Origin: Hydrogenophilales bacterium CG_4_10_14_3_um_filter_63_21
GTDB taxonomy: Bacteria > Pseudomonadota > Gammaproteobacteria > Burkholderiales > Thiobacillaceae
Direction: 5' to 3'
Length of the DNA stretch: 32,692 nucleotides
NCBI GenBank assembly: GCA_002784045.1
Contig: PFJX01000092.1
Location: 1-32,692 of the forward strand
In this document: one piece after another, positions 1 through 8,476 of the stretch
How positions within the stretch are numbered: the stretch's first letter is position 1
How the letters are laid out: every line of letters begins with the position of its first letter
The notes under the pieces: generated by a model
What the model was told of the DNA's origin: nothing
The model's database searches: none
Seen by the model: only the letters and a program-made list of their open reading frames with translations
Position numbers and translations under genes: made by a program

Positions 1-47
1 GACCCTGGCTTTCCAGGGACACACACCACAGCCACGTTTCGCCTGAT

Positions 48-628
48 TTACTGTTCGGCAGCGGGTACCTGAGTAGTTACCAGATAGGATGCATTCTGGA
101 ATTCGGCGGAAACGGGGAAGTGAGGTGATTTGTCCTTGACCGGCGAACGTGACTTCGGCGCATCCTCCACGAGCATCAACCAGCCCGCGAACGGGCGCGG
201 TTGCTTGCCGAAAGCGCCCTCGCGGTAAGCCGTCCAGAAATCGTGCGCCGTGCCGATGGACTCTTCCGCCCGGTTGTTGAAATTGTTGCCAAAGGAAGGG
301 CCGATATGGCTTTTCAGCTCGATAGCCGCAATCAACTCGCCTTGATGAATCACCAGCAAATCCCAGAGTTTGGTCGGGCGGAAATAGCCCGGCAGCGTCA
401 ACGCCGCGCGTTGAAGATGGATTTCCGCGTGCGCCAGGCCATTGGCTCGAACAATGTCGGTGAACAGCGAAACAAAACCATCCATGTTCTTGCCGGAGGT
501 CACGCCGGCGCGCTCACCTTGATCGCTTTTCCCGGCGGCCTGCTTCTTGCAGCATCATCCCGGCATTGCCAGAAGCCTCGAATAGCCTTGCGCGCCTTGT
601 TTTCGTATTGCACCAGATCGAGTGCCAT
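48..628 (-). pseudogene. PaeR7I/XhoI-type type II restriction endonuclease, frameshifted and 3'-truncated
   Basis: This is the remnant of a restriction enzyme of the XhoI/PaeR7I family, which cleaves CTCGAG. A first segment starts at the ATG at 628, directly abutting the methyltransferase stop, and reads MALDLVQYENKARK and on to about CRDDAA, then ends at an early stop. The rest continues in another frame ([13 protein letters not shown], then GKNMDGF) and holds the family hallmarks: [14 protein letters not shown], a PD-(D/E)XK core with WD then ELK, and [11 protein letters not shown]. The 125 nt between the ATG (628) and the in-frame GTG (503) is not a multiple of three; one missing base near 545-555 explains it. 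From memory of the family, the C-terminus also lacks several tens of residues, ending soon after FQNASYL. An isolated sequencing error could explain the frameshift but not the truncation. The gene is probably inactive. Identity of the family is secure. Confidence 0.88.
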
Positions 629-2365
629 TCAAGCTCCATTGCCGCCCAGCGCGGCGCGTTCATCGGCTGTCAGTCCGTACAAAGTAAAAGCTGCCCGATT
701 GCAGGCGTCGAGATCGCGCCGGATGGCGGCATCGCGCAATGCTTCGCGCAAGCCATCCGGCACATCGCGCCACTGCGGCAAGCGGATACGGCGCAGATAC
801 TGCGCCTGGAAGCGCAGAAAACCGCCGCGCATTTTTGTCGAATAGGTCGCCACGAACAAACGGCTGATGCTGGATAGCAGCACGGCCTGCAAGGCGCGCA
901 AATCCCAAGTGTCGGAAGTCACGAAATACAGGTTGTGATGCGGATAGAGCTTGCCCGCCTCGTAAACAATGTGCGCCTCACCCTTGATGTCCGGGATCAA
1001 CAGTTTCGGCCGGGTGCATAACGCGGGAGTTATCCGATCTATGGTGCGATACCAAGCCGTCGGATTCTTCTGAGCGCAATGGTGCCGGGTAATCTGCGCC
1101 TTGTTTTGCTCCAGATACCGCCGCAGGCGCGGATAAGCCGCGAGATCAACCAATCCATCCCCATGGCCAAAAGGATTGATCACGCCCTGCCCGCGCCATT
1201 GAACTTCGCCGGACTGGATATCGCGCGTGGCCACCAACGGCAGCTTGCATTCAGGCTCCACATCCAGCGCGGCATAGTCCCCGATGAAAACCTTGTCCGC
1301 CCCGGTCGCAACGCCGATCCTCACTTTGCAACCTGCCTCTTCCAGCAACGGAAATTGCAATTCAAGACGGCGCAGCAGAGCCAGTTGGCCACCGGAATGA
1401 TCGCTGGATTCGATCAGCCAGGGCGACTCCCCCGAGGCCACGTCATGCATCTCGCGTACCGCGCCGCAAGAGGCAAGCGGCAATGCCGCATCCAGCAACG
1501 CGGCCAGCCTTGCCAGCGACACCGCACTGATTTCCATGCAATGGGCAATGCGCGTCGGGCCACTCGGCTCGCGACTGATCACCGTAATCGCCGGATAAGC
1601 GGAAACCTCCCGCAGGAACGCATCGCTGCCGGTCATATCCACATAAACCTTCAAGCGATATTGATCGGCCACCAGCTTGCGCAACGGTGCACCATAGCGG
1701 TTCTTCATCCAGCGATCCGCGCAGATGAAGCCCAGCGCGCCACCCGGCGCAAGCATGAACAGGGAACGTTCGATGAACGGAATGTACAGGTCGGCACGGT
1801 CGTAGATCGTTGCATAGCGCGCGCGGTACTCGCGCAGCAACGCCTCGGGAATCAACTCCTGCCGCACATAAGGCGGATTGCCGACCACAAAATCGAAATG
1901 GCCTTCAAGTGGCGCGAGCAGAAAATCCCCCTGCACCAGCCAAACATCGGCAAGCTGATTTGCCGCCAGCCCACCGATTTCGGAAGCCTTCAGGTATTCA
2001 ACCAATGCGCGCCGGGTAATGTGGAAAGTGTCGCGATGCAACTCGATGGCGCGAATGGCATCCTGCAAGGCTTCAAATACCGAACCGCCATCACCCTGAA
2101 TGCGCCAAGCCGCCAGTAGTCGTTCCACGGCGGGCAACAAAAAATCGCCACCGCCAAAGGAAGGCTCCAGCAGACGCATCTCATGCAAGGGTTTGTCCGT
2201 CGTGTAACCCGCCAGATCGAGGATGAAATCAACCACCTCGCGGCGAGTGAACACCGCACCGCGCGCTTCAACATTGCCATGGGAAGCCAATACCTCGACC
2301 GCAGCCAGAGTCGCTATCGAAGCTGGCCGCAGGGCGTTGGGGAAGACGTCGAGGTTTAGTTGCAT
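629..2365 (-). CDS. PaeR7I/XhoI-type adenine-specific DNA methyltransferase
   Basis: This is an N6-adenine DNA methyltransferase of the Eco57I/TaqI-like gamma class, 578 aa. It is the modification partner of the adjoining restriction gene and would protect CTCGAG sites. The SAM-binding motif I region [10 protein letters not shown] lies at residues 66-75 and the catalytic motif [10 protein letters not shown] at 163-170. The N-terminal [18 protein letters not shown] segment is typical of this class. The C-terminal half (about 300-578) would be the target-recognition domain. The stop codon (629-631) directly abuts the ATG of the restriction gene, giving a methylase-first operon. No frame break is visible, so with the partner gene broken this enzyme is effectively an orphan methylase. 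No convincing Shine-Dalgarno precedes the ATG. The specificity is inferred from the partner gene family. Confidence 0.9.
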   Translation of the reverse strand: MQLNLDVFPNALRPASIATLAAVEVLASHGNVEARGAVFTRREVVDFILDLAGYTTDKPLHEMRLLEPSFGGGDFLLPAVERLLAAWRIQGDGGSVFEALQDAIRAIELHRDTFHITRRALVEYLKASEIGGLAANQLADVWLVQGDFLLAPLEGHFDFVVGNPPYVRQELIPEALLREYRARYATIYDRADLYIPFIERSLFMLAPGGALGFICADRWMKNRYGAPLRKLVADQYRLKVYVDMTGSDAFLREVSAYPAITVISREPSGPTRIAHCMEISAVSLARLAALLDAALPLASCGAVREMHDVASGESPWLIESSDHSGGQLALLRRLELQFPLLEEAGCKVRIGVATGADKVFIGDYAALDVEPECKLPLVATRDIQSGEVQWRGQGVINPFGHGDGLVDLAAYPRLRRYLEQNKAQITRHHCAQKNPTAWYRTIDRITPALCTRPKLLIPDIKGEAHIVYEAGKLYPHHNLYFVTSDTWDLRALQAVLLSSISRLFVATYSTKMRGGFLRFQAQYLRRIRLPQWRDVPDGLREALRDAAIRRDLDACNRAAFTLYGLTADERAALGGNGA

Positions 2366-2409
2366 TGGATGTTTTATGTATTGCGGAAATCAATTCGAGC
2401 CTGGAACCT

Positions 2410-3082
2410 TTAACTGAGAGGCAGCAGCAACAGCAGATAAGTCGCAGTTAATATCGTGTTGACCAGGGAAATACGGATCTGGGCGAATACGATCTTGCGG
2501 AAGCTGGCGCTCAGCCGGGTCAGGCGCTGCAGCAGTGCGGCGGAAAGCGGGCGATAAGCCGCCGGAGCAGAGAACGTGGATAGGGACAATACCGCGCCGA
2601 TCACCACACCCCAAAGCACATGCAGCGTACCGGCCATGCCTTCGATGCCGGCAGAGGAAAGTCTCTCGCCGTGCATCTTGAGGGCGTTGACCATGACTTC
2701 CTTCAGCGTCTCCGGCGATGTCGGCAGATAAACCAGAACGAATTGCGGCAGATTCAGGCGCAAACGGCTGAGCGCATCGGCCATTTGCGGCAGCACCAGA
2801 GACAGATCGACGTCGGCCGCGAAGTGCAACGCCCAGCGTCCCAGGAGAACCATGCCGGCAAGCGTGCCCAGCAGCACCAGCGCCAGCGCAACCGGACGCG
2901 CTCGCTGCGAGGCGCAGGAATCGCGGCGATAAGGCGGCTGTAACCAGCGCAACCAGCGCAACCAGCGCATGCACAAGAAAACCTACCAGCGCGGCGGCAA
3001 CCAGATGGTGGATCAGCACCAATGCGATGGCAGACCAGATCAGGACATGGCTGCTGAATTCAGGTACGCGCAATGTGCGCAT
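2410..3082 (-). pseudogene. AI-2E (PerM-like) family transporter remnant, frameshifted and 3'-truncated
   Basis: This is the N-terminal part of an AI-2E family integral membrane protein. The first hydrophobic segment (MRTLRVPEFSSHVLIW, then ALVLIHHLVAAALVGFLVH) is in one frame. The following part (RPVALALVLLGTLAG, a periplasmic stretch, then FAQIRISLVNTILTATYLL) is in another frame, so there is a frameshift between roughly 2890 and 2940. The family normally continues after the YLL..LPL segment with more transmembrane helices, up to about 350 aa. Here the reading stops at 2410, giving about 224 aa in total. The cut lies 45 bp upstream of the methyltransferase ATG, suggesting that arrival of the restriction-modification genes removed the 3' part. 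A 9-bp unit (AACCAGCGC) repeated three times lies near 2942-2968. Start choice is uncertain; 3103 is an alternative ATG. Confidence 0.72.
2942..2968. repeat. Tandem repeat, 9-bp unit x3, in transporter remnant
   Basis: The unit AACCAGCGC is repeated three times in tandem. As the unit is a multiple of three, length change here would not itself break the frame, and it is read as ALV triplets in the upstream transporter frame. It lies beside the frameshift of the pseudogene. Confidence 0.7.
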
Positions 3083-3373
3083 GGGGTCAGCCGAGTGCAT
3101 GTTTAGACAGGATGATGAGGGTGAGCAAACATGGATGTTTATACAAACCAAACGGCGAAATACTGAACAAGCGTGGAAAATAGTACGATGATCCCTTCCA
3201 TGCCGCGCCGTACATGGCTCTTTCTTAGCCTCAACTGCCTGCTTTATCCGAGTCCTTGACGCGATACCTCCAAAGTACTACCTCTTCGCAACCCTCCACC
3301 ATGCCAGGCAAGCAGATACATTTGTCGGGATAGGGAAACCATCCTGGTTCCTGGCTGGAAAAAAGGGAAAGAG

Positions 3374-4225
3374 ATGAAAGGCAGCTACTGTAGAAACGCG
3401 CGCAGACAATTTCTTCTGGGTATGGCGAGGGTCGGCGTAGCCTTGATCCTGCCGACGAGCAGGGTCGAAGCTGCGGGCATCACTGGCATTGGCGACGCCA
3501 TCAACAAGGCTGGTCGCCAGCGCATGTTGTCGCAACGCATGGCCAAGGCTTACTGCCAGATCGGCCTGGGCATCCTGCCGGAGCGCTCACAAAAGATTCT
3601 CGCGCAGTCACAGCAACGCTTCAGCGAACAGTTGGTGGAACTCAAGACCTATGCCCCCACACAGGACATCAAGGAGAGCTACACCGAATTGGCCAATCTC
3701 TGGCGGCAGTATCAAAACCTGCTTTCCGGCAAACCCAGCCTTGACAATGCTCGCCTGATCGCCACCCTCAACGAGGATGTGCTGCGCACCGCGCATCTGG
3801 CGACCACACAACTTGAACTGCATGCCGCCAGTAATGTCGGCCGCCTCATCAACATTGCCGGTCGCCAGCGCATGTTGTCGCAACGCATGGCCAAGTTCTA
3901 CATGCTCCGCCAATGGGGCATCAAATCCGCCGCACTGGATCAAGAGGCGCGACTGGCGCGGCGCGAGTTTCTCAGCGCGCTGGACGCGCTCGGCAAGGCG
4001 CCGGAAAACGACAGGCCCATCAAGAACGAACTTGATCTGGCGCGCATGCAGTGGCTATTTTTTGACGAAGCGCTGAAACGACAAGATGTTGGCGGCAAGG
4101 ACATGATGACCTACGCCACCAACGTAGCCACCACCAGCGAGCGTCTGCTCGAAGTGATGGATCGGATCACCGGGCATTACACGCGGATCAGCGCCGCCAC
4201 ATCCGCGCCCACGCGCAAACGTTGA
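3374..4225 (+). CDS. Tat-exported protein with two PilJ-type (MCP N-terminal) sensor repeats
   Basis: This 283-aa protein has a probable twin-arginine signal peptide (R10-R11-Q-F-L-L, hydrophobic stretch, then SRVEAAG), so it should be exported folded to the periplasm. The mature part has two copies of the domain named from the PilJ/NarX-type chemoreceptor N-terminus. Each carries the conserved helix GRQRMLSQRMAK (INKAG.. at 43-58 and INIAG.. at 159-174). In NarX/NarQ and PilJ relatives this helix lies in the ligand-sensing periplasmic domain; in NarX the equivalent P-box binds nitrate. No membrane anchor, HAMP, methyl-accepting or kinase domain follows, so this is a stand-alone sensory or ligand-binding protein whose partner is not in view. 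The start is supported by the purine-rich AAAGGGAAAGAG directly upstream. Ligand unknown. Confidence 0.85.
   Translation: MKGSYCRNARRQFLLGMARVGVALILPTSRVEAAGITGIGDAINKAGRQRMLSQRMAKAYCQIGLGILPERSQKILAQSQQRFSEQLVELKTYAPTQDIKESYTELANLWRQYQNLLSGKPSLDNARLIATLNEDVLRTAHLATTQLELHAASNVGRLINIAGRQRMLSQRMAKFYMLRQWGIKSAALDQEARLARREFLSALDALGKAPENDRPIKNELDLARMQWLFFDEALKRQDVGGKDMMTYATNVATTSERLLEVMDRITGHYTRISAATSAPTRKR
3512..3547. repeat. 36-bp direct repeat, copy 1, within sensor gene
   Basis: A 36-nt stretch beginning GGTCGCCAGCGCATG encodes GRQRMLSQRMAK and is identical, base for base, to the copy at 3860-3895 in the same frame. The flanking sequence of the two domains is clearly diverged. Confidence 0.9.
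3860..3895. repeat. 36-bp direct repeat, copy 2, within sensor gene
   Basis: This is the second identical copy of the 36-nt stretch at 3512-3547, encoding the conserved helix of the second PilJ-type domain. Identity at synonymous positions suggests recent duplication or gene conversion. Confidence 0.9.
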
Positions 4226-4483
4226 GACATGGAGTTAAAGGCTCGGACGATCCGACTCCGGTCGAAATTGAATCAATGGGGTCAGATTGGATTGATTCCT
4301 GCTCTATGATGACTTCATCGAATCAATGGGTTCAGAGAAAATCAATGGGTTCAGCATCGCTTTGTCCTGACATTCATTCCCGGCAAAATGCCCCAAGTTC
4401 AAATCCAACGAAGTCCAGCGCGTATCTGCTCTGATCACTTGACTCGCTTTCGCCAATACTCCGGCTGGCGGCTGTCATGTGAA
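4226..4483. other. Non-coding stretch with three AATCAATGGG[G/T]TCAG repeats
   Basis: No credible gene is seen here; the only open frame has no family resemblance and is made of the repeats. The motif AATCAATGGGGTCAG is at 4271-4285, and AATCAATGGGTTCAG at 4321-4335 and 4340-4354. An inverted ATTGATT at 4291-4297 can pair with the first copy. Similar phrases occur, as I recall, beside REP-associated transposases in proteobacteria, but no transposase is present here. Confidence 0.6.
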
Positions 4484-4804
4484 TTAAACGGTGACAGACC
4501 ACGATTTATTCCCGCTAACTTCATCGTGTACCCATTCCGGGTCTAAATCAGCGCCATTAGGCCAAGTGAGCACCCCTAGTTCAAGGCATACCCGACTGAA
4601 TAATTGCTCGTCTTTGAGTTCGGAATACATGCCTGCCCGTTCACTTTTGACCAGCAGTGACATATCCACAATACCACTCGTGTCGTCGTTGCATGTGACT
4701 GACAGCCGATAGTCGGGTAGCACAGTGACAGCCTTGATCCGCCAGGGGGCTGATGGGGTCACTCCAATGGTTCGATGGTTTTCGGTGGTTGTCTCGATTG
4801 ACAT
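4484..4804 (-). CDS. DUF2442 domain protein, second gene of a DUF4160/DUF2442 pair
   Basis: This small 106-aa protein carries a DUF2442 domain: WRIKAVTVLPDYRLSVTCND, then SGIVDMSLLV, then ELGVLTWPNGADLDPEWVHD near the end. The domain is common in bacteria and has no firm molecular function. The start is placed at the ATG at 4804 (MSIETTTENH), which lies inside the upstream DUF4160 gene with a 46-bp overlap, pointing to translational coupling. DUF4160 and DUF2442 genes are commonly neighbours and often appear in lists of toxin-antitoxin-like modules, but I know of no proof for this pair. It is the distal gene here. The next recognisable gene downstream is on the other strand. Confidence 0.8.
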   Translation of the reverse strand: MSIETTTENHRTIGVTPSAPWRIKAVTVLPDYRLSVTCNDDTSGIVDMSLLVKSERAGMYSELKDEQLFSRVCLELGVLTWPNGADLDPEWVHDEVSGNKSWSVTV

Positions 4805-5019
4805 AGGTTCCAGTCCTCCATCAGTTCGGGCCGGTGCTGGGCTGCCCATTCCAGCACCATCGCCAGGGCGCGTTTCGGCAAGCGTCCCTTGATGACTTCC
4901 AGTGTTCGGATGTCGATCAGGGCTTCGTGTTCGCCATACATCGCATGAAAGTGGGGTGGCGCATGCTCGCGCCAGAACATCTGGATGATGAGCCCGAAGA
5001 ACTGGCTGATAGTTGGCAT
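4759..5019 (-). CDS. DUF4160 domain protein, first gene of a DUF4160/DUF2442 pair
   Basis: This 86-aa protein is a DUF4160 member: MPTISQFFGLIIQMFWREH, then APPHFHAMYGEHEALIDI and GRLPKRALAMVLEWAAQH, followed by an ELMEDWN motif. The MPTIS start at 5019 is supported by a good ribosome site (GGGAGAGGAAC) a few bases upstream. A longer open frame to 5211 exists, but its extra codons read through a duplicated piece of the ettA 3' end, so it is rejected. The FWREHAPPHFHA block with its histidines is the most conserved part of the family, and its role is not established. The pair with the downstream DUF2442 gene resembles a two-gene toxin-antitoxin or stress module; this is inference from arrangement only. 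Confidence 0.83.
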   Translation of the reverse strand: MPTISQFFGLIIQMFWREHAPPHFHAMYGEHEALIDIRTLEVIKGRLPKRALAMVLEWAAQHRPELMEDWNLCQSRQPPKTIEPLE

Positions 5020-5045
5020 GCGTTCCTCTCCCGGTTTCCCCAATC

Positions 5046-5094
5046 TTACCGGCTGATAGGCTTGTACCGAATCCGCTTCGGTTTCGCGCCTTCC
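5046..5094 (-). repeat. Displaced second copy of the ettA 3' end (49 bp)
   Basis: On the minus strand this 49-bp stretch reads EGAKPKRIRYKPISR and a TAA stop. The true ettA gene ends EGAKPKRIRYRPISR and TAA at 6016-6064. The two copies match at 45 of 49 bases, in the same orientation, and the match ends abruptly beyond 5094. The copies bracket brnT, brnA and a palindromic element, forming direct repeats about 970 bp apart, like the gene-end duplications left by elements that integrate at the 3' end of a gene. No integrase is in the interval. Confidence 0.88.
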
Positions 5095-5153
5095 GCCGAA
5101 TGCGGCGGGAAGATGGCGGAAGGCGCCGGCAAGAAGCCGCCGGCTTTTCCGCC
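5093..5153. repeat. GC-rich hairpin tract downstream of brnA
   Basis: Nested GC-rich inverted repeats are seen: CCGCC/GGCGG at 5093-5108, and an imperfect larger stem between 5115-5130 and 5136-5153 with arms GGCGGAA/TTCCGCC and GCCGGC/GCCGGC. It could act as a terminator for brnTA or be a REP-type remnant. It directly adjoins the duplicated ettA end. Confidence 0.5.
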
Positions 5154-5214
5154 CTACTCGGACTGTTTTGAAGCGGGGGATCGGTTTAGCGGTCATGGCG
5201 GGACTTGACACCTA

Positions 5215-5544
5215 TCAACCAAACCGCTGCGCCAGTTCTTCACGAATCACCGTGCGCAAGTCCGCCTCGATATGCTCGCTTTCGATCACCCGTCGCAAGG
5301 TGTCGTTGATTAGCGTCTGATAGCCGCGTTCACCCGCCAGGTGTTTGAAGTGCTCGACGATGGGAGCATCCAGCATGATGTTGACGCGCTGTTTGGATAC
5401 CTTGGCGCGTACCGCTGACTGCCACTCGGCGCGGCTGGCGGTTTGACCTGCGACGCGGAATCGGGCGCGGTCGAAATCCGCCTGGGTTACAGGCGGCGCA
5501 TCGTCAGAAGTAGCCAGCGTTGAGGTAGTAGAGGTCGGTTTCAT
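5215..5544 (-). CDS. brnA: BrnA-family antitoxin
   Basis: This 109-aa antitoxin is the partner of the ribonuclease toxin BrnT. The N-terminal part is polar and poorly conserved. The C-terminal part, with VSKQRVNIMLDAPIVEHFKH, GYQTLINDTLRRVI and a final charged helix, is the ribbon-helix-helix DNA-binding domain typical of BrnA. In the family BrnA neutralises BrnT by direct binding, and the complex represses its own promoter. The start at 5544 (MKPTSTTSTL) lies within the brnT gene with a 41-bp overlap, so toxin comes first and antitoxin second, the order characteristic of brnTA. An upstream start at 5598 is open but would bury the antitoxin start deeper in brnT. Confidence in the family is high. 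Confidence 0.9.
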   Translation of the reverse strand: MKPTSTTSTLATSDDAPPVTQADFDRARFRVAGQTASRAEWQSAVRAKVSKQRVNIMLDAPIVEHFKHLAGERGYQTLINDTLRRVIESEHIEADLRTVIREELAQRFG

Positions 5545-5782
5545 CGCTTGTCGCCTCGCGCATGGAAATGATTCGAATGGTCTCGTCGGATTCAACATGG
5601 ACGATCAGAACCACGACGGCGGACAACATACCGATGCCGATCAGCCGTTGTTCGCCGTAGGCTTCCCGGTTGTCCTCGAAAATCGCCATCGGTCCTGCGA
5701 ACACCTGCTCGGCATAGGCGAAATCCAACCCGTGTTTGTTCCGGTTGGTCTGCCGCTTCGTTTCATCCCAGATGAATCGCAT
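5504..5782 (-). CDS. brnT: BrnT-family ribonuclease toxin
   Basis: This 92-aa toxin is of the BrnT family, which has a RelE-like ribonuclease fold and inhibits translation by RNA cleavage. The family pattern is complete: FIWDETKRQTNRNKHGLDF, AEQVFAGPMAIFEDNREAYGE, RLIGIGMLSAVVVLIVHV, and the C-terminal RIISMREATSDE block, whose R-I-I-S-x-R-x-A signature is the strongest marker. Length is normal for the family. It begins the brnT-brnA operon and overlaps brnA by 41 bp. A near-palindromic AT-rich site lies 12 bases upstream of the start. The module lies between two copies of the ettA 3' end. Confidence 0.92.
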   Translation of the reverse strand: MRFIWDETKRQTNRNKHGLDFAYAEQVFAGPMAIFEDNREAYGEQRLIGIGMLSAVVVLIVHVESDETIRIISMREATSDETDLYYLNAGYF

Positions 5783-5793
5783 GCCTGATTATG

Positions 5794-5809
5794 TGCATTT
5801 AAATATGCA
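5794..5809. promoter_or_regulatory. Candidate BrnA operator upstream of brnT
   Basis: TGCATTTAAATATGCA is a near-perfect palindrome with TGCAT/ATGCA arms, the most AT-rich spot nearby, and lies 12 bases before the brnT start. BrnA is a ribbon-helix-helix repressor of its own operon in studied cases. Assigning this site to it is inference from position and symmetry. Confidence 0.4.
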
Positions 5810-5861
5810 TTGGATAGGGCTGTTTCAAGTTGCTGTGAAACAACCTCCCATAGCCCCCCTG

Positions 5862-5964
5862 CGTAGGATGTGGTTACCGAAGGGTAGGGGCTTCATCAGA
5901 GCGATAGCGAACCGCATCAACCCGGCTGCCTGATGCGGTTCGCTATCGCTCACCACATCCTACG
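5862..5964. repeat. Nested palindromic repeat element (REP/MITE-like)
   Basis: Two concentric inverted repeats are seen. The outer 13-bp arms (CGTAGGATGTGGT at 5862-5874, complement at 5952-5964) are perfect. The inner 21-bp arms at 5899-5919 and 5931-5951 are also perfect, with an 11-nt loop. The whole could fold into one long cruciform. Sequences of the type GTAGGATGCGGTT..AACCGCATC are common dispersed repeats in proteobacteria, as I recall. It lies between brnT and the ettA stop, inside the inserted interval. Confidence 0.85.
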
Positions 5965-5988
5965 TTTCAGGGACTACGTTTCAGGGAC
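5961..5988. repeat. Tandem duplication of a 14-bp unit
   Basis: TACGTTTCAGGGAC occurs twice head to tail at 5961-5974 and 5975-5988, at the outer edge of the palindromic element and 28 bp before the ettA stop. It may be a scar of slippage or insertion. Confidence 0.8.
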
Positions 5989-6015
5989 ACGGGGCGGCCA
6001 ATCGGCCATGACCAG

Positions 6016-7680
<1,665 letters not shown>

Positions 7681-7760
7681 GGTGGTTTCGAGTCGTGATT
7701 AGAGAAAAAGAATATCGCCGCCGTATTGGCTGATGCGATTCGGCGGTGGCCAGTTGAGCA

Positions 7761-8078
7761 TCAGAACCCGGTGAACAGCAAATCCAGCGCCGCCAGCAGC
7801 GCATCGCGTTCTTGGGCAAGGTTGCCGACCGGCTGACCAAGGCTGCGCCTAGGGATGGCGGCGAGTTCCTGAACGCGCACGAAGCAGGGAACGTCCTCTA
7901 CCGTGACCACTGGGTTGAGACGCAGGGTCGGGATGCCGGTATCACTGTCGCGGCGGCGCAAGGGCGCGATGACGATGTTGTTCATCCCTTCAAGTAGATT
8001 GCTTTGCAGATCGACCAGATAGGGGATGCGAATCCGGCTGGCCTTGTTCGGGTTGAGGTAGACGTCGAACTGGGCCAT
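7761..8078 (-). CDS. ccdB: CcdB-family toxin
   Basis: This 105-aa protein is of the CcdB family, gyrase-poisoning toxins of type II toxin-antitoxin modules. It begins MAQFDVYLNP..RIRIPYLVDLQSNLL and continues with NNIVIAPLRR, LRLNPVVTVED, then a C-terminal helix ending ALLAALDLLFTGF, matching the canonical order of CcdB (MQFxVYxN at the start, P-hydrophobic core, closing helix with a tryptophan-isoleucine end in the F-plasmid form). Here the usual final W-G-I of the F-plasmid protein is replaced by F-T-G-F, so gyrase poisoning is not assured. The start is fixed by a TGATG overlap with the ccdA stop. A longer open frame upstream is the ccdA region read in another frame. Confidence 0.9.
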   Translation of the reverse strand: MAQFDVYLNPNKASRIRIPYLVDLQSNLLEGMNNIVIAPLRRRDSDTGIPTLRLNPVVTVEDVPCFVRVQELAAIPRRSLGQPVGNLAQERDALLAALDLLFTGF

Positions 8079-8308
8079 CAGAACAGCCTCAGCCCATCGC
8101 TCCAGAGACCGTGTTCGGCGGTTTCGCGGTTGTAAGCCTCGATCGCCGCACGGTTTTCTTCCAGCCAGGCCTTTCCCCTGGCTTTCTTTACCTCGGCTTC
8201 CAGGGCTTTTTCCAGGGTTTTCGAGAGATTGATGCCGAGGGCGCGGGCTTCTTCCAGCAGGTCGGTGCGTACGCTGAGGTTGGTGGCTTTTTTGAGGATA
8301 GCGTTCAT
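8078..8308 (-). CDS. ccdA: CcdA-family antitoxin
   Basis: This 76-aa antitoxin carries an N-terminal ribbon-helix-helix domain (ATNLSVRTDLLEEARALGINLSKTLEKAL) and a C-terminal CcdB-binding tail (ARGKAWLEENRAAIEAYNRE, ending GLWSDGLRLF), which is the classic CcdA layout, including the conserved W..EN..AI..YN segment. The start at 8308 (MNAILKKATN) is chosen over 8365 because homologues start close to the RHH strand and a GAGG sequence lies upstream. The stop overlaps the ccdB start in TGATG, so the two are translationally coupled with antitoxin first. In the family CcdA represses its own promoter; repeated TGTGCGC half-sites near 8353-8380 are possible contacts, not shown. Confidence 0.9.
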   Translation of the reverse strand: MNAILKKATNLSVRTDLLEEARALGINLSKTLEKALEAEVKKARGKAWLEENRAAIEAYNRETAEHGLWSDGLRLF

Positions 8309-8476
8309 GGTGGCCTCGCGGTCTCCGTCCGTTGCATTTAGATAGTACGCATATTCTGTGCGCATCGAGTGTGCGCGTCAATCCGAGATGTGTTGCCGTC
8401 ACTAGCAGCCTGTCGGCCTTTTGTTTTTCTCCGGCCCTGCCGACAATCAGCCCCATTCACTCTGGAGCCCGAAACC

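Noticed and set aside
3256-3290. TTGACG as a -35 box for the sensor gene, and NarL-like heptamers nearby
   Set aside because: No acceptable -10 hexamer at the right spacing, and the heptamers miss consensus bases.
4222-4434. 70-aa open frame after the sensor gene
   Set aside because: It is made of AATCAATGGG repeats, has no family resemblance and no ribosome site.
4759-5211. Longer 150-aa version of the DUF4160 gene
   Set aside because: The extra N-terminal codons read through the displaced ettA 3' copy and a GC-rich hairpin in another frame; the start at 5019 has a good ribosome site and matches the family.
8404-8445. GCAGCCTGTCGG followed by an inverted GCCGACA, similar to the yhaN MITE end
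   Set aside because: Only about 12 bases match the MITE terminus and the rest is different; it may be a remnant or chance, too weak to call an element.
7761-8456. 231-aa open frame covering ccdB
   Set aside because: Only its last 105 codons are CcdB; the rest is ccdA and its leader in the wrong frame.
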